Below the pieces are notes generated by a model. That model was not told the origin of the DNA and made no database searches. It saw only the letters and a list, made by a program, of their open reading frames with translations. DNA of 64,000 nt from Zunongwangia sp. ESRF-bin46 (GTDB lineage Bacteria; Bacteroidota; Bacteroidia; Flavobacteriales; Flavobacteriaceae): the NCBI GenBank assembly GCA_002631855.1, contig NTLF01000014.1, positions 609,951 through 673,950 of the forward strand, in the 5' to 3' direction. How positions within the stretch are numbered: the stretch's first letter is position 1; the number at the start of each line of letters is the position of its first letter. This document shows positions 53,539 to 62,934 of this stretch, piece after piece. Both the position numbers and the translations under genes were made by a program.

Positions 53539-55140
53539 ATGGTCGATAAACACCAAACTAAAGGAAAAATCTCATTGGATAATTATGGGATTAAAAATGC
53601 AAAAGTTAATTATCAACTCTCTTCAGAAGAACTTCACAACGAAACAATACAAAAAGGTCAAGGTAAAGAAGCATCTAGCGGTGCTCTTGCAGTGAACACT
53701 GGTGAATTTACAGGTCGTTCGCCTAAAGATCGTTTTATTGTAAAAGATGAAGTAACCGAAGATAAGGTATGGTGGGGAGATATTAATATCCCCTTTGATG
53801 CTTCAAAATTTGATGCACTATACGAAAAAGTAACAGATTACCTTTCGGAAAAAGAAGTGTTTGTAAGAGATAGTTACGCTTGTGCTCACGATGATTACCG
53901 TTTAAATATTCGTGTAATCAATGAGTATCCATGGTCTAATATGTTTGCGCACAACATGTTTTTACGCCCTACGGAAGAAGAGCTAGAAAGCTTTGATCCT
54001 GAATGGCTTATTGTAAATGCGCCTGGATTTATGGCTAATCCTGAAGAGGACGGAACCCGTCAACACAACTTTGCTATCTTAAATTTCAGCAAAAAAATTG
54101 CTTTAATAGGTGGTACAGGCTATACTGGGGAGATTAAAAAAGGTATATTCTCTGCCCTTAACTTTATATTGCCAGTATTTAAAAATACATTGCCTATGCA
54201 TTGCTCTGCCAATGTGGGCGAAGATGGTGAAACAGCAATTTTCTTTGGTCTTTCCGGAACTGGAAAAACAACATTGTCTGCAGATCCTGAAAGAAGGTTG
54301 ATAGGTGATGATGAACACGGATGGACATCAGAAAACACTGTGTTTAATTTTGAAGGAGGTTGTTATGCAAAAGTGATTGATCTTTCAGCTACAAAAGAAC
54401 CCGATATCTTTAAAGCAATTAAGCCGGGAGCAATCCTTGAGAACGTAGTCATGGATAGTGAAGGAAATGTAGATTTTAAAGATACTTCCGTTACTCAAAA
54501 CACACGGGTAAGTTATCCTATTTATCATATAGACAATATACAGCAGCCTTCTATTGGTAAAAATCCTAAAAATATATTTTTCCTTACGGCAGATGCCTTT
54601 GGGGTATTGCCTCCTATTTCAAAACTAACACCTGGTCAAGCTGCGTATCACTTTATTAGTGGATACACAGCAAAAGTAGCAGGAACTGAAGCTGGAATTG
54701 ATGAGCCTTTACCAAGTTTTTCAGCTTGTTTTGGAGCACCATTTATGCCATTGCATCCTACAAAGTATGCTGAAATGTTAAGTGCTAAAATGAAAGAATC
54801 TGGAGTAAATGTTTGGCTTATAAATACAGGTTGGACAGGCGGTCCTTACGGTACTGGAAGACGTATGAAGCTTAAGTATACAAGAGCCATGATTACAGCA
54901 GCCCTTAACAATCAATTAGAAGATGTGGCGTATGAAAAGCATCCTATTTTTGGATTAAATATGCCGAAAGAATGCCCTAATGTTCCAGATGACGTTTTAA
55001 ATCCTAAGGAAACATGGGAAGATAAGTCTGCTTACGACACTAAAGCAGAAACATTAGCAAAATCATTTAAAACTAATTTTGAAAAATTCGAAGCCTATGC
55101 AAATGAAGAAATTCTTTCTGGGGCTCCTATTAAAGGATAA
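53539..55140 (+). CDS. pckA: Phosphoenolpyruvate carboxykinase (ATP)
   Basis: Converts oxaloacetate and ATP to phosphoenolpyruvate for gluconeogenesis. The 533-residue enzyme (from the ATG; a GTG precedes it by one codon) has the kinase-1a loop GLSGTGKTTLSADP at residues 237-250, the kinase-2 GDDEHGW shortly after, the metal-binding HCSANV at 221-226 and NTGWTGG near residue 433. ATP-type enzymes have this length. It partners fbp in gluconeogenesis and has its own terminator. Confidence 0.96.
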   Translation: MVDKHQTKGKISLDNYGIKNAKVNYQLSSEELHNETIQKGQGKEASSGALAVNTGEFTGRSPKDRFIVKDEVTEDKVWWGDINIPFDASKFDALYEKVTDYLSEKEVFVRDSYACAHDDYRLNIRVINEYPWSNMFAHNMFLRPTEEELESFDPEWLIVNAPGFMANPEEDGTRQHNFAILNFSKKIALIGGTGYTGEIKKGIFSALNFILPVFKNTLPMHCSANVGEDGETAIFFGLSGTGKTTLSADPERRLIGDDEHGWTSENTVFNFEGGCYAKVIDLSATKEPDIFKAIKPGAILENVVMDSEGNVDFKDTSVTQNTRVSYPIYHIDNIQQPSIGKNPKNIFFLTADAFGVLPPISKLTPGQAAYHFISGYTAKVAGTEAGIDEPLPSFSACFGAPFMPLHPTKYAEMLSAKMKESGVNVWLINTGWTGGPYGTGRRMKLKYTRAMITAALNNQLEDVAYEKHPIFGLNMPKECPNVPDDVLNPKETWEDKSAYDTKAETLAKSFKTNFEKFEAYANEEILSGAPIKG

Positions 55141-55159
55141 ATAAGTTTTCATATAAATA

Positions 55160-55197
55160 AAAAAAACGCGCTGTTTTATCACAGCGCGTTTTTTTTA
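55160..55197. terminator. Bidirectional intrinsic terminator of pckA and hemD
   Basis: AACGCGCTG/CAGCGCGTT stem flanked by A6 and T8 runs, between the converging pckA and hemD-like genes. Confidence 0.9.
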
Positions 55198-55224
55198 TTT
55201 ACATCCTTAGTAAGGAGTGATCTT

Positions 55225-55971
55225 TTATTTTTTATTTACTTCTTTAATGTACTTTTCTAGTGCCATTGTCATAGAAGGGGTTTCTGTTGTAGGAGCCTGA
55301 ATATCTACTCGTAAACCATTATCGGTTACAGCTTTTACCGTCGTGTTTCCAAAAACAGCAATTCGTGTATTTTTTTGTTCAAAATCTGGAAAATTTTCTA
55401 AAAGAGAAACAATTCCACTTGGACTAAAAAAGACTAAAATATCATACGATACATGGCGAAGATCAGAAAGGTCACTTACTACGGTTTTGTAAAAAGTAGC
55501 TTGTTTCCATTTTACACCTAACTCATCTAATAGTTCAGGAACGATAGGTTTTAACTTGTCTGAAGAAGGAAGTAAAAAACTTTCGTTCTTGTATTTTTTA
55601 ACAAGAGGCATAAGCTCTTGAAAAGTACGTTTACCAACGTAGATTTTTCGCTTTCGGTACACCACGTATTTTTGCAGATAGTAAGCAACAGCTTCACTTT
55701 GGCAAAAATATTTCATGGAATCTGGCACTTTAAAACGCATTTCTTCAGCTATTCTGAAAAAATGATCAACCGCATTCCTGCTGGTTAAAATGATTGCTGT
55801 GTATTGAGATAAATCAACTTTCTGTGTTCTAACTTCTTTGCTAGAAACACCTTCAACGTGAATAAAAGGCCTGAAATCTATTTTTACTTTCTGTCTATCA
55901 ATAAGATCAAAATAGGGGGAATTTTCAACCTTAGGTTCAGGTTGTGAAACCAAAATAGTTTTCACTTTCAT
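55225..55971 (-). CDS. hemD: Uroporphyrinogen-III synthase-like protein
   Basis: A 248-residue HemD-fold protein. ILTSRNAVDHFFRIAEEM near residues 62-79 and LVFFSPSGIVSLLENF near 184-200 are the pattern of uroporphyrinogen-III synthase, which closes the tetrapyrrole ring in haem synthesis. Sequence conservation in this enzyme is low, so the call rests on the fold pattern and the conserved Bacteroidota neighbourhood with DUF4271. It is 28 bases downstream of the DUF4271 gene, in one unit. Confidence 0.82.
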   Translation of the reverse strand: MKVKTILVSQPEPKVENSPYFDLIDRQKVKIDFRPFIHVEGVSSKEVRTQKVDLSQYTAIILTSRNAVDHFFRIAEEMRFKVPDSMKYFCQSEAVAYYLQKYVVYRKRKIYVGKRTFQELMPLVKKYKNESFLLPSSDKLKPIVPELLDELGVKWKQATFYKTVVSDLSDLRHVSYDILVFFSPSGIVSLLENFPDFEQKNTRIAVFGNTTVKAVTDNGLRVDIQAPTTETPSMTMALEKYIKEVNKK

Positions 55972-55999
55972 AAAATGACTTTTTTATACTTCTTTCTAT

Positions 56000-56653
56000 C
56001 TAAATCAACGTTTTATACAAGATAAAATAGGGTGATATTTCAAGTGCGCAAAGATACAAAATAAAATAGAAGAAATTACTTATTATTAAATTTCTGTTTG
56101 TTTTGTAACTGTAAAACAGGGCAATACCGTTAAACACTATGATTGCCGCTACAAAAAAAAGAAGGATTGTACCCGTGGGTTCAATAACATAATACAAAAA
56201 AAGGTTGAGAATAAATATAAAAAGGGAAATTAAGTTACGATAACTCAGTTTTTGGAACAAATATGAGTTTATAACTGTATCTAATGAAAAAGCAGTACCA
56301 ATTATTTTTTCAATGCTGAATTTTACACCAACAAAAACCGAGTATGCGGTACAAATTTGTATAAAAAGATACTCATTGTTTTGTACGGTTTCTGGTTGTA
56401 AAACTTTAAAAAATAAAAAAATAAACAAGGAAACAGAGAATACTTGAGCTATAAACAGCAAAATATTAAAAAGATGGAAAATCTGTTGGGTTTTACCTTG
56501 AACCAAAAAATATTTATTGCTTATCGGCAAAGTTATAAATTGCAGAAATTCCCTTGGGTACACATGTTTTGCAAGAGCTACAAGCAATAGGCAAATAACT
56601 AAGGTGATAGTCACCCAATCCATTGACTCTATATGTCTTTCAATATATTGCAC
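56000..56653 (-). CDS. DUF4271-family polytopic membrane protein
   Basis: A 217-residue protein with about six membrane helices. HVYPREFLQFITLPISNKYF near residues 30-49 and SYRNLISLFIFILNLFLYYVIEP in the middle match DUF4271. It lies upstream of a uroporphyrinogen-III synthase gene, a conserved Bacteroidota arrangement that hints at haem or envelope function, though none is proven. The start is the first in-frame ATG (56651-56653); the promoter is not obvious. Confidence 0.8.
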   Translation of the reverse strand: MQYIERHIESMDWVTITLVICLLLVALAKHVYPREFLQFITLPISNKYFLVQGKTQQIFHLFNILLFIAQVFSVSLFIFLFFKVLQPETVQNNEYLFIQICTAYSVFVGVKFSIEKIIGTAFSLDTVINSYLFQKLSYRNLISLFIFILNLFLYYVIEPTGTILLFFVAAIIVFNGIALFYSYKTNRNLIISNFFYFILYLCALEISPYFILYKTLI

Positions 56654-56747
56654 CTCTTGGTTTTTGACGATAAAGGTACATTAAAATAGACTTGACAAAA
56701 AGCAATTCAATTAGAATTTCCTTCACGTCTATTTGCTTAAAAAAGGC

Positions 56748-56755
56748 TACATTTG
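56748..56755 (+). promoter_or_regulatory. -7 box (TACATTTG) of the GT2-pyrC-DUF4296 operon
   Basis: An exact TAnnTTTG match 16 bases before the ATG at 56772. It lies inside the 5' extension of the GT2 frame, which argues against the upstream TTG start. Confidence 0.6.
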
Positions 56756-56771
56756 CCACAAAAAGCAGGCT

Positions 56772-57512
56772 ATGTTGAATGCCCTTGTGGTTATCCCTAC
56801 ATACAATGAAATTGAGAACATTGAGCGATTGTTGCGCAATGTTTTTTCATTAGGGATGAACTTTCATATACTGGTTGTGGATGATAATTCGCCAGATGGT
56901 ACGGGGCAAGCGGTTGAATCTCTTTTTGAAACGTATCCAGATCAGCTTTTTTTACTGAAACGAAAAGAAAAGTCTGGATTAGGAACAGCGTATATTGCGG
57001 GTTTTAAATGGGCATTGCAACGGGATTATGAATATATCTTTGAAATGGATGCCGATTTTTCCCATAATCCCAACGATTTAATACGCTTATTCAATGCCTG
57101 TAGAAAAAACGGAGCTGATGTGTCAATCGGTTCGCGGTATGTGCAAGGCGTAAACGTGGTAAATTGGCCTATGGATAGAGTGTTGCTATCTTGGTCGGCT
57201 TCAAAATACGTTCGGTTTATTACCGGAATGAATATTTACGATACTACAGCTGGGTTTGTATGTTATCGACGTAAAGTACTCGAAAAAATAAACCTGGATA
57301 AAATACAATTTGTAGGCTATGCGTTTCAAATAGAGATGAAATTTAAAGCGTACTTAGCAAAATTTAAAATAGAAGAAGTCCCCGTTATCTTTACAGATAG
57401 AACACGAGGAGAATCAAAAATGGATAGAGGGATTATTTCCGAAGCGATTTTTGGAGTGATAAAAATGAAATTTAAAAGCCTTTTTGGCAGTAATGATTTT
57501 AATGAAATTTAA
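56772..57512 (+). CDS. Polyprenol-phosphate mannosyltransferase-like glycosyltransferase, GT2
   Basis: A 246-residue GT2 enzyme. The start at 56772 is chosen because the -7 box lies just upstream and VVIPTYNEIENIERLL then falls at residues 5-20 as in the family. DDNSPDGTG (near 37-45), DADFSHNP (near 97-104, metal-binding DxD) and the C-terminal RTRGESKM block are present. It resembles dolichol/polyprenol-phosphate mannose synthase and would be expected to make a lipid-linked sugar for protein or glycan mannosylation. It heads an operon with pyrC and DUF4296; the pyrC start abuts its stop. Confidence 0.88.
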   Translation: MLNALVVIPTYNEIENIERLLRNVFSLGMNFHILVVDDNSPDGTGQAVESLFETYPDQLFLLKRKEKSGLGTAYIAGFKWALQRDYEYIFEMDADFSHNPNDLIRLFNACRKNGADVSIGSRYVQGVNVVNWPMDRVLLSWSASKYVRFITGMNIYDTTAGFVCYRRKVLEKINLDKIQFVGYAFQIEMKFKAYLAKFKIEEVPVIFTDRTRGESKMDRGIISEAIFGVIKMKFKSLFGSNDFNEI

Positions 57513-58853
57513 ATGAACAGCATTTTAATAAAGAACGCAAACATTGTTAATGAAGGAAGCATTTTTCAAGGAGATGTGCTTGTAGAGAATGATATAATTG
57601 CCGAAGTTTCAAACAGTATTAGCGCGAAAACTTCCGATACGAAGATTATTGATGCAGATGGGCAATATTTGTTGCCGGGAATGATAGACGACCAAGTTCA
57701 TTTTAGAGAACCTGGCTTAACCCATAAAGCTGATATTGAGACAGAGTCGAAAGCTGCCATTGCCGGGGGAATTACCACCTTTATTGAAATGCCCAATACC
57801 GTTCCTCAGGCTACGACTATTGAATTATTGGAGGATAAGTTCTCTATTGCCAAAAAGACTTCTTGGGCCAATTATAGTTTTATGTTTGGTGGTACGAATG
57901 ATAATTTGGACGAAATTTTAAAAGTCAATCCAACTAAAGTCGCTGGATTGAAATTGTTTTTAGGTTCTTCAACAGGAAATATGCTTGTGGACGATCCTGA
58001 AACAATTGAAAATATCTTCAGTAAAACCAAACTGTTGATTTCTACTCATTGTGAAGATGAAGCTACGATAAAGAAAAACTTAGAAGAGCACATTAAAGAA
58101 TATGGTGACGATATCCCGATAGAAAAACACCCTATTATTAGAAGCGAAGAAGCGTGCTATTTGTCTTCTTCAAAAGCAATAGAATTAGCTAAAAAAACAG
58201 GGGCTAGATTACACGTATTCCATCTTTCTACTGAAAAAGAAACGCATCTTTTTAGTAATAAAAAACCGCTTTCAGAAAAGAAAATCACTGCCGAAGTGTG
58301 TATTCACCACTTGTGGTTTAGCGATGAGGATTACAAAACAAAAGGCACCAAGATTAAATGGAATCCTGCCGTGAAAACCAAAAACGACCGGGATGGATTA
58401 TTAAAAGCTCTAAAAGGCGACCGCATTGATGTAATCGCTACTGATCACGCTCCACATACTTGGGATGAAAAAAACAATGTGTACACAAAAGCACCGTCTG
58501 GGGGGCCGTTGGTGCAACACGCTTTAGTAGCTTTAATGGAGATGTACCACAAAGGACTTATCTCTTTGGAAAAAATTGTAGAAAAAACAGCACATAACCC
58601 GGCTATTTTGTTCCAAATAAAGGATCGTGGTTACATTCGCAGAGGGTATAAAGCAGATTTGGTTTTAATGGATTTGCAATCGCCTTGGACAGTTAATAAG
58701 GAAAACATTCTTTATAAATGTGGTTGGTCCCCTTTTGAAGGAGCTGCTTTTAAATCACGTGTAACTCATACCATTGTAAATGGAACATTAGCATACGAAA
58801 ACCTTAAGTTCCCTAATAGAAGCCGAGGGGAGCGCTTAACTTTTAATCGTTAA
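57513..58853 (+). CDS. pyrC: Dihydroorotase, class I type
   Basis: Cyclises carbamoyl-aspartate in pyrimidine synthesis. The 446-residue amidohydrolase has DDQVHFREPG at residues 59-68, HCEDE near 176, LHVFHLS near residue 229 and the catalytic aspartate in IATDHAPH near residue 308. The first metal-site motif normally reads H-x-H; here its first His is Gln (Q61), so the metal site may be unusual. The gene starts directly after the GT2 stop and overlaps the next by one base (TAATG). Confidence 0.9.
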   Translation: MNSILIKNANIVNEGSIFQGDVLVENDIIAEVSNSISAKTSDTKIIDADGQYLLPGMIDDQVHFREPGLTHKADIETESKAAIAGGITTFIEMPNTVPQATTIELLEDKFSIAKKTSWANYSFMFGGTNDNLDEILKVNPTKVAGLKLFLGSSTGNMLVDDPETIENIFSKTKLLISTHCEDEATIKKNLEEHIKEYGDDIPIEKHPIIRSEEACYLSSSKAIELAKKTGARLHVFHLSTEKETHLFSNKKPLSEKKITAEVCIHHLWFSDEDYKTKGTKIKWNPAVKTKNDRDGLLKALKGDRIDVIATDHAPHTWDEKNNVYTKAPSGGPLVQHALVALMEMYHKGLISLEKIVEKTAHNPAILFQIKDRGYIRRGYKADLVLMDLQSPWTVNKENILYKCGWSPFEGAAFKSRVTHTIVNGTLAYENLKFPNRSRGERLTFNR

Positions 58854-59308
58854 TGAAATACGTTTATCTCATATTATTGATTTTTGCTTTTGGGTGTCAA
58901 AGTTTAGAGAAACCTGAAAAGCCAGATAATCTTATCCCAGAGGAAAAGATGGTCGATATTATGATGGAAACCTACCTTAGTAATGCAGCAAGGAGTGTTA
59001 ACAATAGGAAGTTGCGTTCGTATGGTTTAAAGCTCGATTCGATAATCTATGCAAAATATAACGTGGACAGCCTACAATTTGTAAAGAGCAATACCTATTA
59101 TGCGGCCAATCTGGAAATCTATGAGTCCATGTTTAAAACTATTGAGGAAAGGTTTATAGCTTTAAAAGAGGAAGCAGACAGTGTTCAGAAAAAAGAAGAG
59201 GAGCAAGAGGAAAATAATAAAACCGAAGCGGAGAAAAGAAAAGACACCATTGCTGAACAATCAGGTTTAGTACCTTCCATACAAGTTTCTCAAGATTCCA
59301 TTGAGTAA
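58853..59308 (+). CDS. DUF4296-family lipoprotein
   Basis: A 151-residue protein with a lipoprotein signal (LILLIFAFGCQS, lipidated Cys about residue 15) and the DUF4296 core PDNLIPEEKMVDIMMETYLSNAAR near residues 24-47, followed by an acidic coiled-coil tail (KEEEQEENNKTEAEKRKD). The function is unknown. It is conserved next to pyrC in Flavobacteriia and overlaps its stop by one base. Confidence 0.85.
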   Translation: MKYVYLILLIFAFGCQSLEKPEKPDNLIPEEKMVDIMMETYLSNAARSVNNRKLRSYGLKLDSIIYAKYNVDSLQFVKSNTYYAANLEIYESMFKTIEERFIALKEEADSVQKKEEEQEENNKTEAEKRKDTIAEQSGLVPSIQVSQDSIE

Positions 59309-60303
59309 CAATCCACAACACGGTCTAAGGTCTCAGAAATTGGTGTGAACGTAAAATTTAATTCTCGCTCAATTTTTAAACTACTGTAATTAGAAACAGT
59401 ATACAATGAATTAACGGTAGCTTTCAGCAATTTTCTTCTCGTGCCAAAAAGTTTAGACACCAACCAATCTATTTTGCTAAAAACCATTAAAACCCATTTA
59501 GGGGCTCGTTTTTTAGGAGGGTTTACGTTTAGTCGGGTTGCTATTTTAGTAAGTAGTTTTTTGTATTTAAGATTATCGCTAACCAATATATAGGATGTAT
59601 TTTTTTCTTCTGAATGCATTCCTTGAATCATCGCTTTTACTACATCTTTTACATCGACAACTCCCATACCGCCATCGGTATAAAAAGGAATTCCTTTTGA
59701 AGCTGTTTTAATAATAACCCCACTGCCTGAACTCCAAAATCCTTCCCCTAATATGACGCCTGGCTTAAAAATAACAGCATCGAGACCTTCTTGTGTACCG
59801 CGCCAAACTTCCATTTCGGCTCCGTATTTAGTAATCGCGTACACATTGTTTTTTTCTTCAGGGTTCCAATGGGTCTCTTCGGTGATCGGGGCTCCATTTA
59901 ACCCATTGCCCAAGGTTGCAATGGAACTTACATAGCACAATTTTTTTACTGAATTGGCCAAGCAAAGATTCACAACATTTGCGGTGCCTTCCATATTGGC
60001 TTTCTTTAGTTTTTTGTAGTGCTTAGGATCAAAACTAATGTAGGCGGCAGCGTGATATACGTGGGTAATACCTTTAAAGGCGTCAGTTAAGGCAGGGATT
60101 TCAGTGATATTGGCTTCTTGCCATTCAATTTTATTGAAAAGTGTTTCAGCCTCAACTTCATTAACATAATAGCCAAAAATCTTTTTCACAGCTTGTAAAT
60201 TGCTTGATTTTCTATGAATGGCACGAACTTGTTTGTTTCCCTTCAGAAGAAAATATAACAAATGCGATCCTACCAATCCTGTGCCTCCGGTAACTAAAAT
60301 CAT
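59290..60303 (-). CDS. NAD-dependent epimerase/dehydratase-like protein
   Basis: A 337-residue short-chain dehydrogenase/reductase of the extended type. I place the start at the ATG at 60301-60303, where the protein begins MILVTGGTGLVGSHLLYFLL, because the longer frame overlaps tyrS and has no similarity. TGGTGLVG is the Rossmann loop, HAAAYISFDP near 75-84 and YAITKYGAE near residues 147-155 carry the catalytic Tyr and Lys. The substrate is unknown; it resembles the dihydroflavonol-4-reductase-like group rather than sugar epimerases. It is convergent with DUF4296. Confidence 0.85.
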   Translation of the reverse strand: MILVTGGTGLVGSHLLYFLLKGNKQVRAIHRKSSNLQAVKKIFGYYVNEVEAETLFNKIEWQEANITEIPALTDAFKGITHVYHAAAYISFDPKHYKKLKKANMEGTANVVNLCLANSVKKLCYVSSIATLGNGLNGAPITEETHWNPEEKNNVYAITKYGAEMEVWRGTQEGLDAVIFKPGVILGEGFWSSGSGVIIKTASKGIPFYTDGGMGVVDVKDVVKAMIQGMHSEEKNTSYILVSDNLKYKKLLTKIATRLNVNPPKKRAPKWVLMVFSKIDWLVSKLFGTRRKLLKATVNSLYTVSNYSSLKIERELNFTFTPISETLDRVVDCYSMES

Positions 60304-60394
60304 GCTGTAAAAATAGTCTTTTTTATAGTATTCTTTTCTGTTAAGGGCATTGGGTATATCTTTGCTGAAATAATACAAATAAAATATTTTAAAA

Positions 60395-61687
60395 GTGAAA
60401 AATTTCGTTGAAGAATTGCAATGGCGAGGTATGGTACACGATGTAATGCCAGATACCGAAGAACACCTAATGGAACAAATGCGGTCTGCATATGTGGGCT
60501 TTGACCCCACGGCCGATTCATTGCACATTGGGAACTTGGTTCCTATTATGCTATTGTCTTTTTATCAACGCTGTGGCCATAAACCATATGCTTTGGTTGG
60601 TGGTGCAACGGGGATGATTGGTGATCCCTCTGGGAAATCGAATGAACGAAACTTGTTGGATGAAGAAACCCTTCAGCACAATCAAAATTGTGTAAAAGAG
60701 CAGTTATCTCAGTTTTTGGATTTTAAATCTGGTGCTGAAAATGAGGCTGTAATGGTGAATAATTACGACTGGATGAAAGAGTTTTCATTCTTAGGTTTTA
60801 TTCGCGATGTGGGAAAACACATAACGGTTAATTATATGATGGCGAAAGATTCGGTTAAAAACCGATTGACAGGCGAAGCTGCCGATGGCATGTCTTTTAC
60901 CGAATTCACCTACCAACTAGTACAGGGCTACGATTTTTACCATTTGTATAAAAACCACGATTGTACACTGCAAATGGGTGGTAGCGACCAATGGGGAAAT
61001 ATAACCACAGGTACCGAAATGATTCGCCGAATAGGTGGCGGAAAAGGATATGCGTTAACCTGCCCGTTAATCACTAAAAGTGACGGTAGTAAATTTGGAA
61101 AAAGCGAAGGCGGAAATGTGTGGTTGGATGCAAAACGTACTTCCCCGTACAAATTTTACCAATATTGGTTGAATACCAGCGATGAAGATGCTGAAAAGTA
61201 CATTAAGATATTCACTTTTTTGGATAAACAAACCATTGAAGCTTTAGTTGCTGATCATAAGGAAGCGCCTCATGCGAGGTTGCTACAAAAGCGGTTGGCA
61301 AAAGAAGTAACTATAACGGTACATAATGAAGAAGAATATGAAAAAGCCGTTCAAGCTTCGGAAATATTATTTGGAAAATCTACTTCAGGGGATTTAAAAA
61401 ACCTTGATGAACAAACTTTTTTAGATGTATTTGAAGGTGTGCCACAAGCTGAAATAAACAAAGCTGAACTAGAAAACGGAATGGATATTATTGCTGCATT
61501 GGCGTCAGAAACAAACTTCTTACAATCGAATGGAGAAGCACGCCGAGCGTTAAAGCAAAACTCCATTTCGGTAAATAAAGAGAAAGTACAGGAAGATTAT
61601 TCCATTACTTCAGACAATTTGATTAATAATCAGTTTGTATTGTTGCAACGTGGTAAGAAAAACTACTTTATTATAAAAGCAGTATAA
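60395..61687 (+). CDS. tyrS: Tyrosyl-tRNA synthetase
   Basis: A class I synthetase of 430 residues. The start is a GTG at 60395 ([20 protein letters not shown]). The tyrosine-binding [16 protein letters not shown] near residues 33-48 contains the HIGH motif as HIGN, and KFGKSEGG near residue 231 is the KMSKS motif. The C-terminal S4-type RNA-binding region ([15 protein letters not shown]) is present, with no editing domain. It is divergent from the epimerase gene. Confidence 0.96.
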   Translation: MKNFVEELQWRGMVHDVMPDTEEHLMEQMRSAYVGFDPTADSLHIGNLVPIMLLSFYQRCGHKPYALVGGATGMIGDPSGKSNERNLLDEETLQHNQNCVKEQLSQFLDFKSGAENEAVMVNNYDWMKEFSFLGFIRDVGKHITVNYMMAKDSVKNRLTGEAADGMSFTEFTYQLVQGYDFYHLYKNHDCTLQMGGSDQWGNITTGTEMIRRIGGGKGYALTCPLITKSDGSKFGKSEGGNVWLDAKRTSPYKFYQYWLNTSDEDAEKYIKIFTFLDKQTIEALVADHKEAPHARLLQKRLAKEVTITVHNEEEYEKAVQASEILFGKSTSGDLKNLDEQTFLDVFEGVPQAEINKAELENGMDIIAALASETNFLQSNGEARRALKQNSISVNKEKVQEDYSITSDNLINNQFVLLQRGKKNYFIIKAV

Positions 61688-61700
61688 GTTTTAAGCATAA

Positions 61701-61735
61701 GAAAGCCCCATTTCCTGAGAAGGAGCGGGGCTTTC
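61701..61735 (+). terminator. Putative hairpin terminator after tyrS
   Basis: A 9-bp stem GAAAGCCCC/GGGGCTTTC (61701-61709 with 61727-61735), with a further TTCCT/AGGAG-like pairing inside the loop. The T tract is poor, so its strength is uncertain. A second small hairpin GAGCC-CGAA-GGCTC lies at 61765-61778. The gap 61736-61871 holds nothing else I can name. Confidence 0.55.
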
Positions 61736-61871
61736 CAAATTAACTAACCAACCAATTATGAACTGAGCCCGAAGGCTCAAGACATCTTTGCACTATAGTA
61801 GTCGTATTAATAGTTATTTGCTTACAGTAAACTTGTAAAATTTAGCATTTAATTAACTTTATAACAGTAAG

Positions 61872-62864
61872 TTACAAAACCATAAGGTTGCAGCCACGTA
61901 TGTCGCTATCATCAAACCTGCCTAATACTTCAAAGCTGTTATTTGTATGTAGTTTACCTAAATCTTGTGTAGCGATAAAGCTGCATGAATATAAGTTTGC
62001 TAGATCGATTACATTAATTCCGCCAGTTTTTTTAGCAACATAAGTAAAAGGGTCTTCGGTATCTCGGGTTAGGATTTTCATCCAAGGTGGACAGGTAAAA
62101 ATACCTTTCCCAGTTGAATAGGCTTGTGAAAGCAACTCGGTCATTCCGTATTCGCTATGAATTTCAGAAACACCGAAACCTTGTTGTAAAATTCGGTGCA
62201 ATTCTTCTTTTATCATTTCTTTTCTTCGGCCTTTCATACCGCCAGTTTCCATAACGATGGTGTTTTTAAACTGAAATGTTTGCGTTTCAATTAAATCTAA
62301 CAACGCATAGGATACACCTAAAAGCATTGTTTTGTGTCCTTCAGCTTCTAAAAAAGTAAGTTTTTCTATTAAAGCATCCATGTTGTTAAGGTAAAAGCCG
62401 CTATGCTGGTTTTTACTTTGTTTTATCAAAGAATCGACCATATAAATTAAGGAAGAGCCTTCGCGTTCTAAGTAGGATGGTAGTAAAGCTAAAATTGTGT
62501 AATCGGTGGGCTTTCCATATTGATTTTGAAATGCTCTGTTGAAGCTTTCTTCATACAGTTTGGTGCTGGCTAGATAATGTTTACTCGTAATGCTTCCGGT
62601 GGTTCCACTACTGGTAAAAATGGTTTCTTCAGAATATCCTTTAGCAATAATTTGGTGGCTTTTAAAAAATTGAATGGGAAGAAAAGGTATTTCAGAAATA
62701 GTGGTTATTTGCTTTGGATTAACCTTCAGCATATCACAAAATTCCCGATATACTTTCACATGTTTATATTGAAAATTAAACACTTCTAAAGCAACTGCTT
62801 TAAAGTCTTCGGGTGTTTGTATGTTGAAAATTTTTTCTTGAAGCATGGTTGAAAGAATCGACAT
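61872..62864 (-). CDS. LuxE/PaaK-like acyl-adenylating enzyme
   Basis: A 330-residue protein of the LuxE acyl-protein synthetase/PaaK superfamily. The ATP-binding motif FTSSGTTGS is at residues 83-91, followed by YEESFNRAF near residue 110, LPSYLEREGSSLIYMVDSLI near 127-146, METGGMKGRRKEM near residue 203, and EYGMTELLSQAY near residue 238. No lux reductase or acyl-carrier gene adjoins it, so it is an orphan whose substrate is open. The downstream end lies 185 bases from tyrS. Confidence 0.8.
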   Translation of the reverse strand: MSILSTMLQEKIFNIQTPEDFKAVALEVFNFQYKHVKVYREFCDMLKVNPKQITTISEIPFLPIQFFKSHQIIAKGYSEETIFTSSGTTGSITSKHYLASTKLYEESFNRAFQNQYGKPTDYTILALLPSYLEREGSSLIYMVDSLIKQSKNQHSGFYLNNMDALIEKLTFLEAEGHKTMLLGVSYALLDLIETQTFQFKNTIVMETGGMKGRRKEMIKEELHRILQQGFGVSEIHSEYGMTELLSQAYSTGKGIFTCPPWMKILTRDTEDPFTYVAKKTGGINVIDLANLYSCSFIATQDLGKLHTNNSFEVLGRFDDSDIRGCNLMVL

Positions 62865-62881
62865 TTCAAAAATAGGGAAAT

Positions 62882-62912
62882 AAAAAAAGCTCCTGCCTAA
62901 GCAAGAGCTTTA
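62882..62912 (-). terminator. Intrinsic terminator of the T9SS cargo gene
   Basis: AAAGCTC/GAGCTTT stem with an inner TGC/GCA pairing; on the minus strand it is followed by a T7 tract, just before the LuxE-like gene. Confidence 0.75.
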
Positions 62913-62934
62913 ATAGTGTTATAATTTCAGAAAA

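Noticed and set aside
56733-56771. Upstream TTG start of the GT2 gene
   Set aside because: The -7 box TACATTTG lies within this stretch, so it should not be translated; the ATG at 56772 aligns with the GT2 start.
60304-60528. N-terminal extension of the epimerase up to 60528
   Set aside because: It overlaps tyrS by more than 100 bases, is Ser/Cys-rich with no similarity, and the Rossmann motif begins at the ATG at 60303.
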